Assembly: GCF_004339545.1 (NCBI RefSeq)
Contig: NZ_SMGD01000014.1
Span: forward strand, 240,206-304,205
Source of the DNA: Celerinatantimonas diazotrophica
Lineage (GTDB): Bacteria; Pseudomonadota; Gammaproteobacteria; Enterobacterales; Celerinatantimonadaceae
Length of the DNA stretch: 64,000 nt
Direction of reading: 5' to 3'
A program made the position numbers and the translations under genes. The notes below the pieces were generated by a model. That model had not been told where the DNA came from. It was given only the letters and a program-made list of their open reading frames with translations, and made no database searches. Numbering within the stretch: position 1 is the stretch's first letter; every line of letters begins with the position of its first letter. Shown here in pieces: positions 28,408 to 36,822 of this stretch.

Positions 28408-29409
28408 TCATTCCAAAACCTGAGTATTAATAAGCCTGAACATTTTATTAAAACTCCCATTTAAATAATTAACAACATTATCACAAGCTATTCTCTGGCA
28501 CTCAAGGATAGATGTTTCAGAATAAAAAGCACTATGAGGTGTTATGATTACATTATCGCGCTGAACTAATGGGTGATTATCTAAAACAGGTGATTCAGAT
28601 ACTAATACATCAAGACCTGCCCCTTTTATTAATTCTTTATCTAGAGCTTCAGCTAAATCATTCTCGTTAATTAATGCACCTCTTGATACATTTATTATAT
28701 ACGGTCTTTTAGACATTTTTTCAAATTTTTCCATATTTAAAAAACCTATATTTTCATTAGTTAGTAACATGTTTATACTAATGTTATCTGAATTTGATAA
28801 TACTTCGTCAATTGTCAGTAATTTTACGTTGTACTCATTAGCTAGCTCCTCAGAAATAAAAGGATCATATGCGATAACTTTGATTCCGAAAGCCTGAGCT
28901 TTTTTCGCAACAGCGCGTCCTATTTTTCCAAGGCCAAAAATACCTAATGTGGAACCATCTAGTCGGATCAGATTATTAGTTGTCCCATAATCAAAAATTC
29001 CTTTTGTATCAACATTATTTGTATAGTGTTTTAACTTTCTATTTAATGCAAGCAAGAGTGACATAACGTGTTCCGATACTTCTTGGGTGCAATATTCTTG
29101 ATTGACAGCAACGCCGATATTTGAATGATTTGCTTGCTCAATATCGATAAAGTTGAAGCCCGTAGCCATTATGGAAATTATTTTTAGATTATTTAGACTT
29201 TGTATTATTTCTTTATCAACCTCTAAATATCCTGTTATTAATGCATCTGCATCCTTTAATACATTAATTAATTCATTCTTATTCCCATCAAATTCATAAA
29301 TAATAATTTTAGTATCACTTCCTAAGGTGTCTCTTAAGTAAGATACTGCATAATTTGTATCAAAGTTCAGTGATGCTTTATAATCTGATATAACAACTTT
29401 CAAAATCAC
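28408..29409 (-). CDS. D-isomer-specific 2-hydroxyacid dehydrogenase
   Basis: A complete 333-aa NAD-dependent dehydrogenase of the D-2-hydroxyacid family. The nucleotide-binding motif is GSTLGIFGLGKIGRAVAKKAQAFGIKVIAYDP. The catalytic Arg lies in INVSRGALINENDL, the Glu in the following AEALDKELIKGAGLDV region, and the His in VIITPHSAFYS. It would reduce a 2-oxo acid to a D-hydroxy acid or the reverse. It is divergent from the amino-acid dehydrogenase at 29659, across a 250-bp gap with repeated operator-like motifs, so the two probably act on the same carbon skeleton (inference). Confidence 0.85.
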   Translation of the reverse strand: MILKVVISDYKASLNFDTNYAVSYLRDTLGSDTKIIIYEFDGNKNELINVLKDADALITGYLEVDKEIIQSLNNLKIISIMATGFNFIDIEQANHSNIGVAVNQEYCTQEVSEHVMSLLLALNRKLKHYTNNVDTKGIFDYGTTNNLIRLDGSTLGIFGLGKIGRAVAKKAQAFGIKVIAYDPFISEELANEYNVKLLTIDEVLSNSDNISINMLLTNENIGFLNMEKFEKMSKRPYIINVSRGALINENDLAEALDKELIKGAGLDVLVSESPVLDNHPLVQRDNVIITPHSAFYSETSILECQRIACDNVVNYLNGSFNKMFRLINTQVLE

Positions 29410-29447
29410 GCCTTATTAGTTATCTGAAAATTTCATAGTTAACAATA

Positions 29448-29613
29448 TATGTAACTATACGATTGTATGATTATCTGGGCAAGATATTTATTTTCTTTTC
29501 ATTTGTCCTTTTTTGGTGACCAAATTTGGTTCGTTGCACCAAAAATAATCAAATATTTATTATTGTTAAAATAAAAAAATTACTATTGAACGATCGTATG
29601 ATTGTATTGTAGG
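29448..29613. promoter_or_regulatory. Repeated operator-like motif in the divergent promoter region
   Basis: ACGATTGTATGATTAT (29459-29474) and ACGATCGTATGATTGTAT (29591-29608) share the motif CGATYGTATGATT in the same orientation, one near each divergent gene. The second contains the 8-bp palindrome ACGATCGT. They are plausible binding sites for the island's TetR regulator (32294-32911); no direct evidence. Confidence 0.45.
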
Positions 29614-29658
29614 CTGAATACTAATTCATAATTTGATTATAAATAAGGATACGAAAAA

Positions 29659-30819
29659 ATGAGTAAGCCATATATTTTAGTAGAATGGAATGACACAGAG
29701 ACGGATGCAAAAGGATGGCTGTGTGCATATAATTTCGTAAATAATTATTGTGGTGGCGGTACACGTATGCACCCAACAGTTACTGCAGAAGAAGTCGTGC
29801 GACTAGCTACTGCTATGGGTTACAAATACAAAGCCTGTGAATCCGTTACTACCGGTGGGTGTAAAGGCGGTATAGCGTATGACTATAAAGCTCCTGATGC
29901 AAAGGATGTACTAAGACGCTACCTTAAGGCAATGAGTCCGTACATTAACAGTGGTGTGTCTATTGGTGGGGATCTAGGTGTCGACTATAACGATGTGCTA
30001 GAAATTCTAGATGAAATCGGTATTGGACTTCCGCAAACACAAGCTATGCGTAATGATCCATTACAACAGCAACGAATCAAGGATCATGATGATGTTTGTT
30101 CTATGAAATACGATGGCTTTTTAATGTACGACATGATCACTGGCTATGGTAGTGCAGCAGCACTAGATGAGGCATGGAAGTTAAAAGGAAACATACCAGA
30201 AGGTAGTCGCGTTGTTTTACAAGGTTTCGGTTGTGCCGGTGCTAGCATGGCAAATTGTCTGGATAATTGGGGTTACAAAGTAGTTGGTATCGCTGATGCG
30301 AATTGCTTGGTTACTTGTGAAGATGGACTTAATGTAAAAGAGCTAATTAAGACTCGTAAACCTAAAGGAGAGCTTAATCCAGATAGTTTCGAATCTTCAT
30401 ACCGTATTCACGATAACGTTGAATGGCTCGATATTGACTGCGACATCCTAGTTCCCGCGGCCTTGGAAGACGTTATTAATAAAGATAATGCGCATAAGGT
30501 AAAAGCGTCGTTAGTTGTTGAGGCCGCAAACATCCCTGTGACTCCAGAAGCAGATAAAATTCTTGCTGAAAATGGAGTTGATATTTGTGTTGATTTCATT
30601 ACTAATATGGGCGGCATACGCATTTATGAAGTAGTTGTATTCGGTCTGGTTAAACCAGAGCCAGAAGCAATTGCTGAAGATACCATGAGCATTATTAGAC
30701 GTCAGACACGTAAAGTTTTTGAAGAAGCTTTGACTAGTGGGAAAACTACTAGAGAAGTAGCCAAAGAGCTATTCAAACCCGAGCCATCTACTTTCCCTGA
30801 TATTCCTGTAGTTAATTGA
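29659..30819 (+). CDS. Glu/Leu/Phe/Val-type amino-acid dehydrogenase
   Basis: A 386-aa member of the Glu/Leu/Phe/Val dehydrogenase superfamily. The substrate-binding Lys block appears as TTGGCKGGIAYDY, then GVSIGGDLGVDYNDV, and the NAD-binding motif is VVLQGFGCAGASMAN. The C-terminal NMGGIRIYE corresponds to the N-x-GG motif of the family. The oxidative deamination of an amino acid to a 2-oxo acid is the family reaction; the substrate is uncertain because the binding motifs differ from classical GDH and LeuDH. AAGGATACG precedes the ATG. It is followed by an ERIC-like repeat and an MFS gene. Confidence 0.82.
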   Translation: MSKPYILVEWNDTETDAKGWLCAYNFVNNYCGGGTRMHPTVTAEEVVRLATAMGYKYKACESVTTGGCKGGIAYDYKAPDAKDVLRRYLKAMSPYINSGVSIGGDLGVDYNDVLEILDEIGIGLPQTQAMRNDPLQQQRIKDHDDVCSMKYDGFLMYDMITGYGSAAALDEAWKLKGNIPEGSRVVLQGFGCAGASMANCLDNWGYKVVGIADANCLVTCEDGLNVKELIKTRKPKGELNPDSFESSYRIHDNVEWLDIDCDILVPAALEDVINKDNAHKVKASLVVEAANIPVTPEADKILAENGVDICVDFITNMGGIRIYEVVVFGLVKPEPEAIAEDTMSIIRRQTRKVFEEALTSGKTTREVAKELFKPEPSTFPDIPVVN

Positions 30820-30830
30820 ACCATAACGTC

Positions 30831-30957
30831 TATACCCAAACTACTTGGAGTTACAGGCAGGCAGCAAGTGAATGAGACCACATGAGCATAGAGAACTATA
30901 TGGCTGGGAATAATGGACGTTGACAACACCGCTGCAACTTCAAGTAGGAAGGTAGAC
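30831..30957. repeat. ERIC-like intergenic repeat (IRU)
   Basis: About 127 bp beginning TATACCCAAACTACTTGGAG and continuing with GCAGCAAGTGAATGA, TGGCTGGGAATAATGGACG and GCAACTTCAAGTAGGAAGGTA. The order and length follow the ERIC element of enterics and vibrios: TATACCC...GAGTTGCAGG..GCAAGTGAGTGA....GTGACTGGGGTGAGCG....CAGCTTGAAGTATGACGGGTATA. The ends are inverted and imperfect. It sits between two co-oriented genes, the usual ERIC location. Confidence 0.75.
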
Positions 30958-30994
30958 CTTCAATGTTTTTTAACAAGGATGATTGAGAACAATT

Positions 30995-32242
30995 ATGAAT
31001 AAAACACTTTATAAATACTTTACGATTTTAGTCTTATCGCTTGCAGGGGGATCAATTTACACACTTCCATATCTCAAATATGTATTTTACGATACACAGA
31101 TAGAGGTGATGAATATTAATAACATGCAATCAGGCTTTCTAATTACAATGTATGCTTTGGGTGGTATGTTAACTTATATTCCTGGAGGAATTCTTACAGA
31201 TAGAATTTCACCCAGAAAAGCAATTAGTTACTCGCTGTTTGGAACTGCCATTTTAGGCTTAATTTACGCCTACACAATGTCATACAGTATGGCTCTGGTT
31301 CTCTGGTTCTTGTTTGCTATAACCACAGCATTTGTCTTTTGGACATCACTATTAAAAGCAATAAGCATAATCGGTGATAGTAGCGAGAATGCTAGGCTAT
31401 ATGGTATCTATTATGCTGGTAATGGCTTAGCAGGTGCGGCAATCAACGGATTAGCCTTAAAAGCAGCATCATTTGGTCTGGATCCAAAACAAAGCCTATT
31501 TTACGCAGTAATTGTCATGGCTGGGTGTATTCTGTTGTCAGGGGTGTTGGTGTTTGTTGTACTCAAAGACAAATCTGACAAATCTGACGAAACATCAAGT
31601 GATGATAAAATTAATTTTTCTCATGTGAAAGAACTGCTCAAAGACCCTATGTTGTGGTGTCTTTCTATCATCGTTTTCACTGGTTACTCCATTTTCAGTA
31701 GTACGACTTACTTTAACCCGTATCTAACAAATGTTGTTGGTATATCAGTACATGACTCAGGTATGTTCTCTATCATTAGAAGTTATTTATTTTACTTAAT
31801 TGCTCCTTTTGGTGGTTACTTGGCTGACAAAGTGTTTAAATCAACATCTAAGCTATTTGTTGTTTTATTTGCATTGCTAGCGGGTACATTTATTGGTGTG
31901 ATGTTCTTGCCATCAACAATGAGTGCAACCTCGATTAGTATTTATACGTTACTTCCCGGTGCGTTTGGTCTTATGCTTTACGGTTTAGTTTTCTCTATTG
32001 TACGTGAGACCGGAATTCCAATGAAAGTTGCTGGTACAGCTATTGGTATTGCTTCTATTATAGGTTATACGCCTGACCTATTCCTTTCTACGATGTTTGG
32101 CCATTGGCTCGATACTTACAGTAATAGTGGATACAGCATGATATTTAGCTTCTTGGGTGGAATGTCTTTGTTAGGACTAATACTAGCTACTGTTCTTGTT
32201 AAAAAAAATCAACTTAACGAAAGGAAACCTGTTACAGCATAA
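30995..32242 (+). CDS. MFS transporter, probable organic/amino-acid permease
   Basis: A 415-aa protein with 12 hydrophobic segments. The MFS motif lies in GGMLTYIPGGILTDRISPRKAISYSLFGTAILG between helices 2 and 3, and a matching loop GGYLADKVFKSTSKLF is in the second half. A charged central loop (KDKSDKSDETSSDDK) separates the halves. It lies downstream of the amino-acid dehydrogenase across the ERIC element and probably imports its substrate (inference). ATG 30995 gives a standard N-terminus; a TTG at 30983 is possible. It is convergent with tetR. Confidence 0.8.
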   Translation: MNKTLYKYFTILVLSLAGGSIYTLPYLKYVFYDTQIEVMNINNMQSGFLITMYALGGMLTYIPGGILTDRISPRKAISYSLFGTAILGLIYAYTMSYSMALVLWFLFAITTAFVFWTSLLKAISIIGDSSENARLYGIYYAGNGLAGAAINGLALKAASFGLDPKQSLFYAVIVMAGCILLSGVLVFVVLKDKSDKSDETSSDDKINFSHVKELLKDPMLWCLSIIVFTGYSIFSSTTYFNPYLTNVVGISVHDSGMFSIIRSYLFYLIAPFGGYLADKVFKSTSKLFVVLFALLAGTFIGVMFLPSTMSATSISIYTLLPGAFGLMLYGLVFSIVRETGIPMKVAGTAIGIASIIGYTPDLFLSTMFGHWLDTYSNSGYSMIFSFLGGMSLLGLILATVLVKKNQLNERKPVTA

Positions 32243-32260
32243 ATTTAAAAATGCTTATAA

Positions 32261-32290
32261 AAAAGCCATTCTATATAGTGGATGGCTTTT
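32261..32290. terminator. Terminator between MFS and TetR genes
   Basis: AAAGCCAT / ATGGCTTT (32261-32268, 32281-32288), between two convergent genes; A/T runs on both sides suggest bidirectional use. Confidence 0.7.
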
Positions 32291-32293
32291 ATT

Positions 32294-32911
32294 TTATGAG
32301 AAAACGCCTAATTTATATGCCTCTAACCACTTCATAAAAATTTTCATTGTATTTTCTGGTGGCAAATTCTTTTCAGATAAACAAGTTCTAACCCAAGCAC
32401 CATCTAGCAAAGCTATTAAGCTTTGAGCAGCTAAAGATGTGTCAGTAATATCAAGGCCTTCTTCCTTACTAATATTAAGCAACAAGTTATTTAGTAAAGT
32501 CTCAATTTTTTCATTAACATATTCATATGTGCTAGCCATATCCTGAGAATTTCTAATTAGACTCCAAAAGACTAACCATGCTTTCATTAAATCAGGGTCA
32601 AGGTTGTCTTCAGATATGTAAGAGCGAAAGAAAATAATCAGCTTTTCTGATGCACTACCTTTGTGAGAGTCAATAAGGGCATTGGTCTGATCAAAAAATT
32701 CATTCGAAATAGCATCATAGGCATTAATGACAAGTGAATCGATTGAACCAAAATGATGATTGATCATTCCTTGTGAAACATTTGCTTCTCGTGTGATTTT
32801 ACGTACAGATAATCCAGCATAACCATCTAACTTTAAACAGTTTAAAGTACTTTTAATTAGTGAACTCTTCCGTTCATCTGCGTCATAACGTTGAAATTTC
32901 TTTTCTTTCAT
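32294..32911 (-). CDS. TetR-family transcriptional regulator
   Basis: A 205-aa TetR repressor. The N-terminal helix-turn-helix is RKSSLIKSTLNCLKLDGYAGLSVRKITREANVSQGMINHHFGSIDSL, and the C-terminal ligand domain is like that of BetI-type regulators (WLVFWSLIRNSQDMASTYEYVN). It is convergent with the MFS gene; the divergent 28408/29659 promoter is its most likely target (inference). Its promoter side abuts an IS3 remnant starting 19 nt upstream, so its own regulation may have changed. Confidence 0.85.
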   Translation of the reverse strand: MKEKKFQRYDADERKSSLIKSTLNCLKLDGYAGLSVRKITREANVSQGMINHHFGSIDSLVINAYDAISNEFFDQTNALIDSHKGSASEKLIIFFRSYISEDNLDPDLMKAWLVFWSLIRNSQDMASTYEYVNEKIETLLNNLLLNISKEEGLDITDTSLAAQSLIALLDGAWVRTCLSEKNLPPENTMKIFMKWLEAYKLGVFS

Positions 32912-32929
32912 ATATTAGTTCTGTAGTGG

Positions 32930-33657
<728 letters not shown>

Positions 33658-34025
33658 ATGTCCACTTTCCCTAAACTGACACAAAATTAAATGGAGTTTT
33701 CTACACTAATAGATGTAGGAGAGAACCATGAAACAATCTCGATTTACTGAAACTCAGATCGTCAATATCCTCAAAGAAGCGGATGCGGGGATGAAAGTGG
33801 AAGACATTTGTCGCAAACATGGCATGAGTTCGGCCACCTATTATAAATGGAAATCAAAATACGGCGGAATGGACGCATCAGAACTGCGACGAATGAAAGA
33901 GTTAGAAGATGAAAACACCAAGCTGATTTTTGGAAGTGTTTTGGCCGACTCCGATACAAGGGCTATCCGTTTAATCATAAGCGAGTCTATCGGGTCTATT
34001 GCCGAATGGGGAAGTGGACAAAGTC
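33658..34025 (+). mobile_element. IS3-family (IS407-like) remnant, internally deleted
   Basis: A left-end-like TGTCCACTTTCCCTAAACTG (33658) is followed by orfA from ATG 33728: MKQSRFTETQIVNILKEADAG, KVEDICRKHGMSSATYYKWKSKYGG. This breaks off after ENTKLI at ~33930. In another frame an orfB piece then reads [21 protein letters not shown] (~33950-34015). So orfA's end and most of orfB are lost. It lies in the opposite orientation to the IS3 fragment at 32930 and is a different element. Confidence 0.75.
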
Positions 34026-34042
34026 ATCGAATGCCTATGTAA

Positions 34043-34250
34043 GAAATGTATTTTATGGATTGGTCTCAATTGTGTTGGTGAGGTATTTTGCTGGAAATTT
34101 ATAATCTGCAATATTATATATATGCACCAATGGTGCATTGGCTATTCTAAGTTGTTATCTAATCTGAAATTAAATTTTTCTATTATAAAACAATATGATA
34201 TAGTAATTCTTTATTTGCTATTAAATTCTTGGAAACGTTTAACCTAATAT
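34043..34250. other. A+T-rich stretch before the right repeat
   Basis: No gene recognised; very A+T-rich sequence between the IS407-like remnant and the second tRNA-derived repeat. Confidence 0.3.
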
Positions 34251-34362
34251 ACAGGTTCGAATCCTGTAGGGTGCGCCATCTTTCAAGAAGCCAATTCAAT
34301 GAGTTGGCTTTTTACATTTATCTTTTCAATAAACCCGAATTCAACTTCGAAGTGCGGCACTC
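34251..34362 (+). repeat. Right direct repeat of the genomic island (attR-like)
   Basis: A second copy of the last 28 nt of tRNA-Arg plus its terminator and ~50 bp beyond (107 of 112 positions match 24107-24218; the first 36 are identical). The 5' two-thirds of the tRNA is absent, so this is not a second tRNA gene. It marks the right border of a ~10.1-kb insertion. Confidence 0.85.
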
Positions 34363-34728
34363 GCTAATATCAAGTTCTTCCATAGAAATTGTTCGATATA
34401 AGAGTAAGTTTGTTGCCACTAAAGCAATTATCGATGTGATTATCTCTTGAGTTGGATATGTTACCTGTTGTGTTTTAATACATCAGGTATGCTCCAAAAT
34501 CATCTAGCTTGGGAAACTAGCCATATTAGATTGGTGACTATCGCCAAGGGCATCTACCTAAATAGCTTATGAATCCCGGTAGAGTCAATAAAGAAATATG
34601 TAAATATGAACAGTATTATTGCCCTAAGCGACGACATTGCGGATATTTTGATTTTATATGCACACTTTATTTTTCTTTGTATTGATAAAATCAAGTAAAA
34701 CAGAATGTTATGAAATCACCTTGGGAAG
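34363..34728. other. Gap between the island and the cassette array
   Basis: I recognise no gene in these ~365 bp. The 3' part adjoins the attC-like inverted repeat at 34729. Confidence 0.3.
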
Positions 34729-34852
34729 ATATTGTGCACGCAAACTTTATTTTGAGGTGTATTTAAGTAGCACCATATATCTATCTGATATAATAAACAT
34801 TATAGAAATTTAGGATGAAAATGTGCAGGTGGTGTTTGAGCGTGCACAATAT
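34729..34852 (+). repeat. Long inverted repeat, possible degenerate attC at the head of the array
   Basis: ATATTGTGCACGC at 34729-34741 is the exact inverse complement of 34840-34852. The inner AAAC/GTTT also pair once two unpaired bases (GA) are allowed, which resembles the extrahelical bases of attC hairpins. ATGTTAAGT at 34857 could be an R' core site, but no R'' core is visible on the other side. Confidence 0.4.
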
Positions 34853-34878
34853 ACAAATGTTAAGTGTCATGGAGTGAT

Positions 34879-35586
34879 ATGGATTTCAGTACAATTATTA
34901 ATAATATCCAAAATTGGGTCGAGCATTGGCCTAAAGAACGTACCGATGAGATGTCTCTGATTTCAAAAGCAGCTATATCTGAAGGTTGGTATTTAAATGA
35001 AGTATTACTATTTGGGATTTATAGCCAAATAGAAGATTACGATGATTTTCCCAGTATGATTGAGTCTTTGTTACTTGAAAACTGGGATGATTTTTGGGAT
35101 GCAGCTTTCAAAGCTGAGCCTTCCCAATATTCATTGCTTTTCGAAGCAAAAGAATGCTTTGAGTCTGGTTTATATGGTGCGTCTATACATCTATTTTTCA
35201 GCCAAGCTGATGGCGTGTTCCATGACCACTTCGGAAAGAGTTTATACAAAAAAGAAGGTGAAAGAGCTAAGGCAGAAGCTGATGTTCATTTAAAAGATGT
35301 CATAGCAAGAGAGTCTTTAGAACAACTAATTAGTCAGTTTAAAGATGCTTCGGTGCTTCGTCGTATGTTCAATGAAGTATACAAAGAAATGTTCTCTGTC
35401 ATAGGGGCAGATCCTATGAAAAATATTGATCCAGCAGATCCTGAAAGTGCTCTTAAAACACCAAATAGGCACGGTGTATTACATGGAATGCATAAAGAAT
35501 ATGCTTCTAAGGCTAATGCTCTAAAAGTATTCTCGATGTTCCTGTTTGTTTTGTATGCAATTCATGGCGAAAGTTTGATCGAGTAG
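34879..35586 (+). CDS. Cassette protein with HEPN-like C-terminus
   Basis: A soluble 235-aa protein, unrecognised in its N-terminal part. The C-terminal helical region contains NRHGVLHG (Arg ~197, R-x4-H), followed by KANALKVFSMFLFVLYAIHG. An R-x4-6-H motif in an all-helical domain is the hallmark of HEPN ribonucleases and is common in abortive-infection proteins. The assignment rests on that motif only. ATG 34879 is used (a GTG at 34864 is possible). It is the first cassette; an attC follows 5 nt after the stop. Confidence 0.6.
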   Translation: MDFSTIINNIQNWVEHWPKERTDEMSLISKAAISEGWYLNEVLLFGIYSQIEDYDDFPSMIESLLLENWDDFWDAAFKAEPSQYSLLFEAKECFESGLYGASIHLFFSQADGVFHDHFGKSLYKKEGERAKAEADVHLKDVIARESLEQLISQFKDASVLRRMFNEVYKEMFSVIGADPMKNIDPADPESALKTPNRHGVLHGMHKEYASKANALKVFSMFLFVLYAIHGESLIE

Positions 35587-35590
35587 ACAC

Positions 35591-35688
35591 TTAACAAGGC
35601 CATTAAAACGGACAAAAAACAGTTGGCTATTGTTCGTGCCTCACAAATTGTAGCCAACTATTTTTCGCCACTTATGGCGGCGTTATAA
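35591..35688 (+). repeat. attC recombination site 1
   Basis: The R''-type core TTAACAAGG (35591) and R'-type core GCGTTATAA (35680-35688) bound a palindromic stretch. Its centre pairs perfectly, AGTTGGCTA (35621-35629) with TAGCCAACT (35651-35659), and the outer arms GGCCAT/ATGGCGG pair imperfectly. Confidence 0.8.
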
Positions 35689-35703
35689 AACTCTGGAGAG
35701 CAT

Positions 35704-36144
35704 GTGGTAATCGGCGAAGTGAATATTCAAACCTTGCTTGATGAGTTTGTGGACGAACAAGCTCAACTTTTTAGGAATGACGTAAGCGAGCAAGCAATAT
35801 CGCATCTGCTGGCGATGAAATTTGCTTCGTATTTTCCTGTTTGGGACATTGACTGCGAATACAGTCGAAAAATGGAAGTAGTGAAAAGGTTGATTTATGC
35901 GGTTTCGCCTACCGGAGAGGCCCGCGAGCGAAATGTAGTTCCGGATATTATTATTCATAGACGCATGACAAACGATAATTTACTAGCTGTTGAAATCAAG
36001 AAATCGACTAATCAAGAGCATAGCTTTAAAGATCAGGCCAAGCTTGCAGCATTCAGAGAGCAGTTAGGCTATCAACATTCTTTATTTATTCGTTTTCTTA
36101 CGGGTGTAGATGATGTCGGTTTCGTCGAGCTCGATTGGAAGTAA
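35704..36144 (+). CDS. Cassette protein with PD-(D/E)XK nuclease-like motif
   Basis: A 146-aa protein. Residues 73-100 (ARERNVVPDIIIHRR...NDNLLAVEIKKSTN) place an Asp (D81) at the end of one strand and E97-x-K99 on the next, the arrangement of the PD-(D/E)XK nuclease fold. The N-terminal helix region has EFVDEQAQLFRNDVSEQAISHLLAMKF. I infer a nuclease-like domain; activity and target are unknown. The start is GTG at 35704 with GGAG upstream. It lies between two attC sites, without its own promoter. Confidence 0.65.
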   Translation: MVIGEVNIQTLLDEFVDEQAQLFRNDVSEQAISHLLAMKFASYFPVWDIDCEYSRKMEVVKRLIYAVSPTGEARERNVVPDIIIHRRMTNDNLLAVEIKKSTNQEHSFKDQAKLAAFREQLGYQHSLFIRFLTGVDDVGFVELDWK

Positions 36145-36150
36145 GTTGTT

Positions 36151-36232
36151 ATAACAAGGCTAGGCACGGCGACGTCTTTTCCGTTGCGGCTTCGCCTTCA
36201 CTACAAAGTCGCGTGTGCTAGCGGCGTTAGCT
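36151..36232 (+). repeat. attC recombination site 2
   Basis: R'' ATAACAAGGC (36151) and R' GGCGTTAGC (36224-36232). The arms CTAGGCACGGCGAC and GTCGCGTGTGCTAG pair with unpaired bases, and the inner GCGGCTTCGCC forms a small loop. Confidence 0.85.
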
Positions 36233-36276
36233 GCACATATTTAAGCATGTATATTATTATTACTGGTAGGTACAAT

Positions 36277-36693
36277 ATGAGTGGAACAGGTTTTACTCCT
36301 AGTAATTGGGCAGCAATAGCAGCTGCTGTATCGACTGGGTTAGCCGCTGTTGCAGCTTTTGGCTCATGGTTTACAGCCCAACGAATATACAAATTTAGTA
36401 AGTATTCGATTCTAAAGAAAAGGGAATTGATCATCCTTGCGCAGTTAATAGAGCGACACTCTTTGTACGAATCTGTTAAGAAAAACCCTGAATCGATGAA
36501 TGATAATGAGTTCATTGAGTTTTTCGAGGAAATGACTTTCGATGATAACTCAACCATAAATTTAATAAATGAACTGAAGATTCTTGATCAAACAATTTCT
36601 ATCAATCTATCAGGGTTTGAATGGAGTAGAATTGGTGAGGATACAGTTAATAAAATAAAAGCATTAAAGGATGCTCAAAAAAATATTCTATAG
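36277..36693 (+). CDS. Cassette-encoded small protein with one N-terminal membrane helix
   Basis: A 138-aa protein. Residues ~8-30 (NWAAIAAAVSTGLAAVAAFGSWFTA) form one membrane anchor. The rest is a charged helical cytoplasmic domain (KREL IILAQLIERH, EFIEFFEEMTFDDNS). I do not recognise a family. ATG 36277 with GGTAGG upstream is chosen; the frame opening at 36184 would run through the attC. It is a single-gene cassette between attC sites 2 and 3. Confidence 0.6.
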   Translation: MSGTGFTPSNWAAIAAAVSTGLAAVAAFGSWFTAQRIYKFSKYSILKKRELIILAQLIERHSLYESVKKNPESMNDNEFIEFFEEMTFDDNSTINLINELKILDQTISINLSGFEWSRIGEDTVNKIKALKDAQKNIL

Positions 36694-36701
36694 CAAAGCA
36701 G

Positions 36702-36805
36702 CTAACAAGGCGCTGCAATGGATGCATTTAACGTCCGGCGTTCGCGGCTTGAAGTTACTATTTTGCTGTAAGTTCAGTGGGGCACCATTGAGCTAAGCGT
36801 TATGT
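36702..36805 (+). repeat. attC recombination site 3
   Basis: R'' CTAACAAGGC (36702) and R' GCGTTATGT (36797-36805). The arms AATGGATGC / GGCACCATTG pair imperfectly. At 104 bp it is one of the longer sites. Confidence 0.8.
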
Positions 36806-36822
36806 GTTTATGAGGACGTTCT

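Noticed and set aside
34225-34330. A second tRNA-Arg gene
   Set aside because: Only the last 28 nt of the tRNA are present; the D-arm and anticodon arm are missing.
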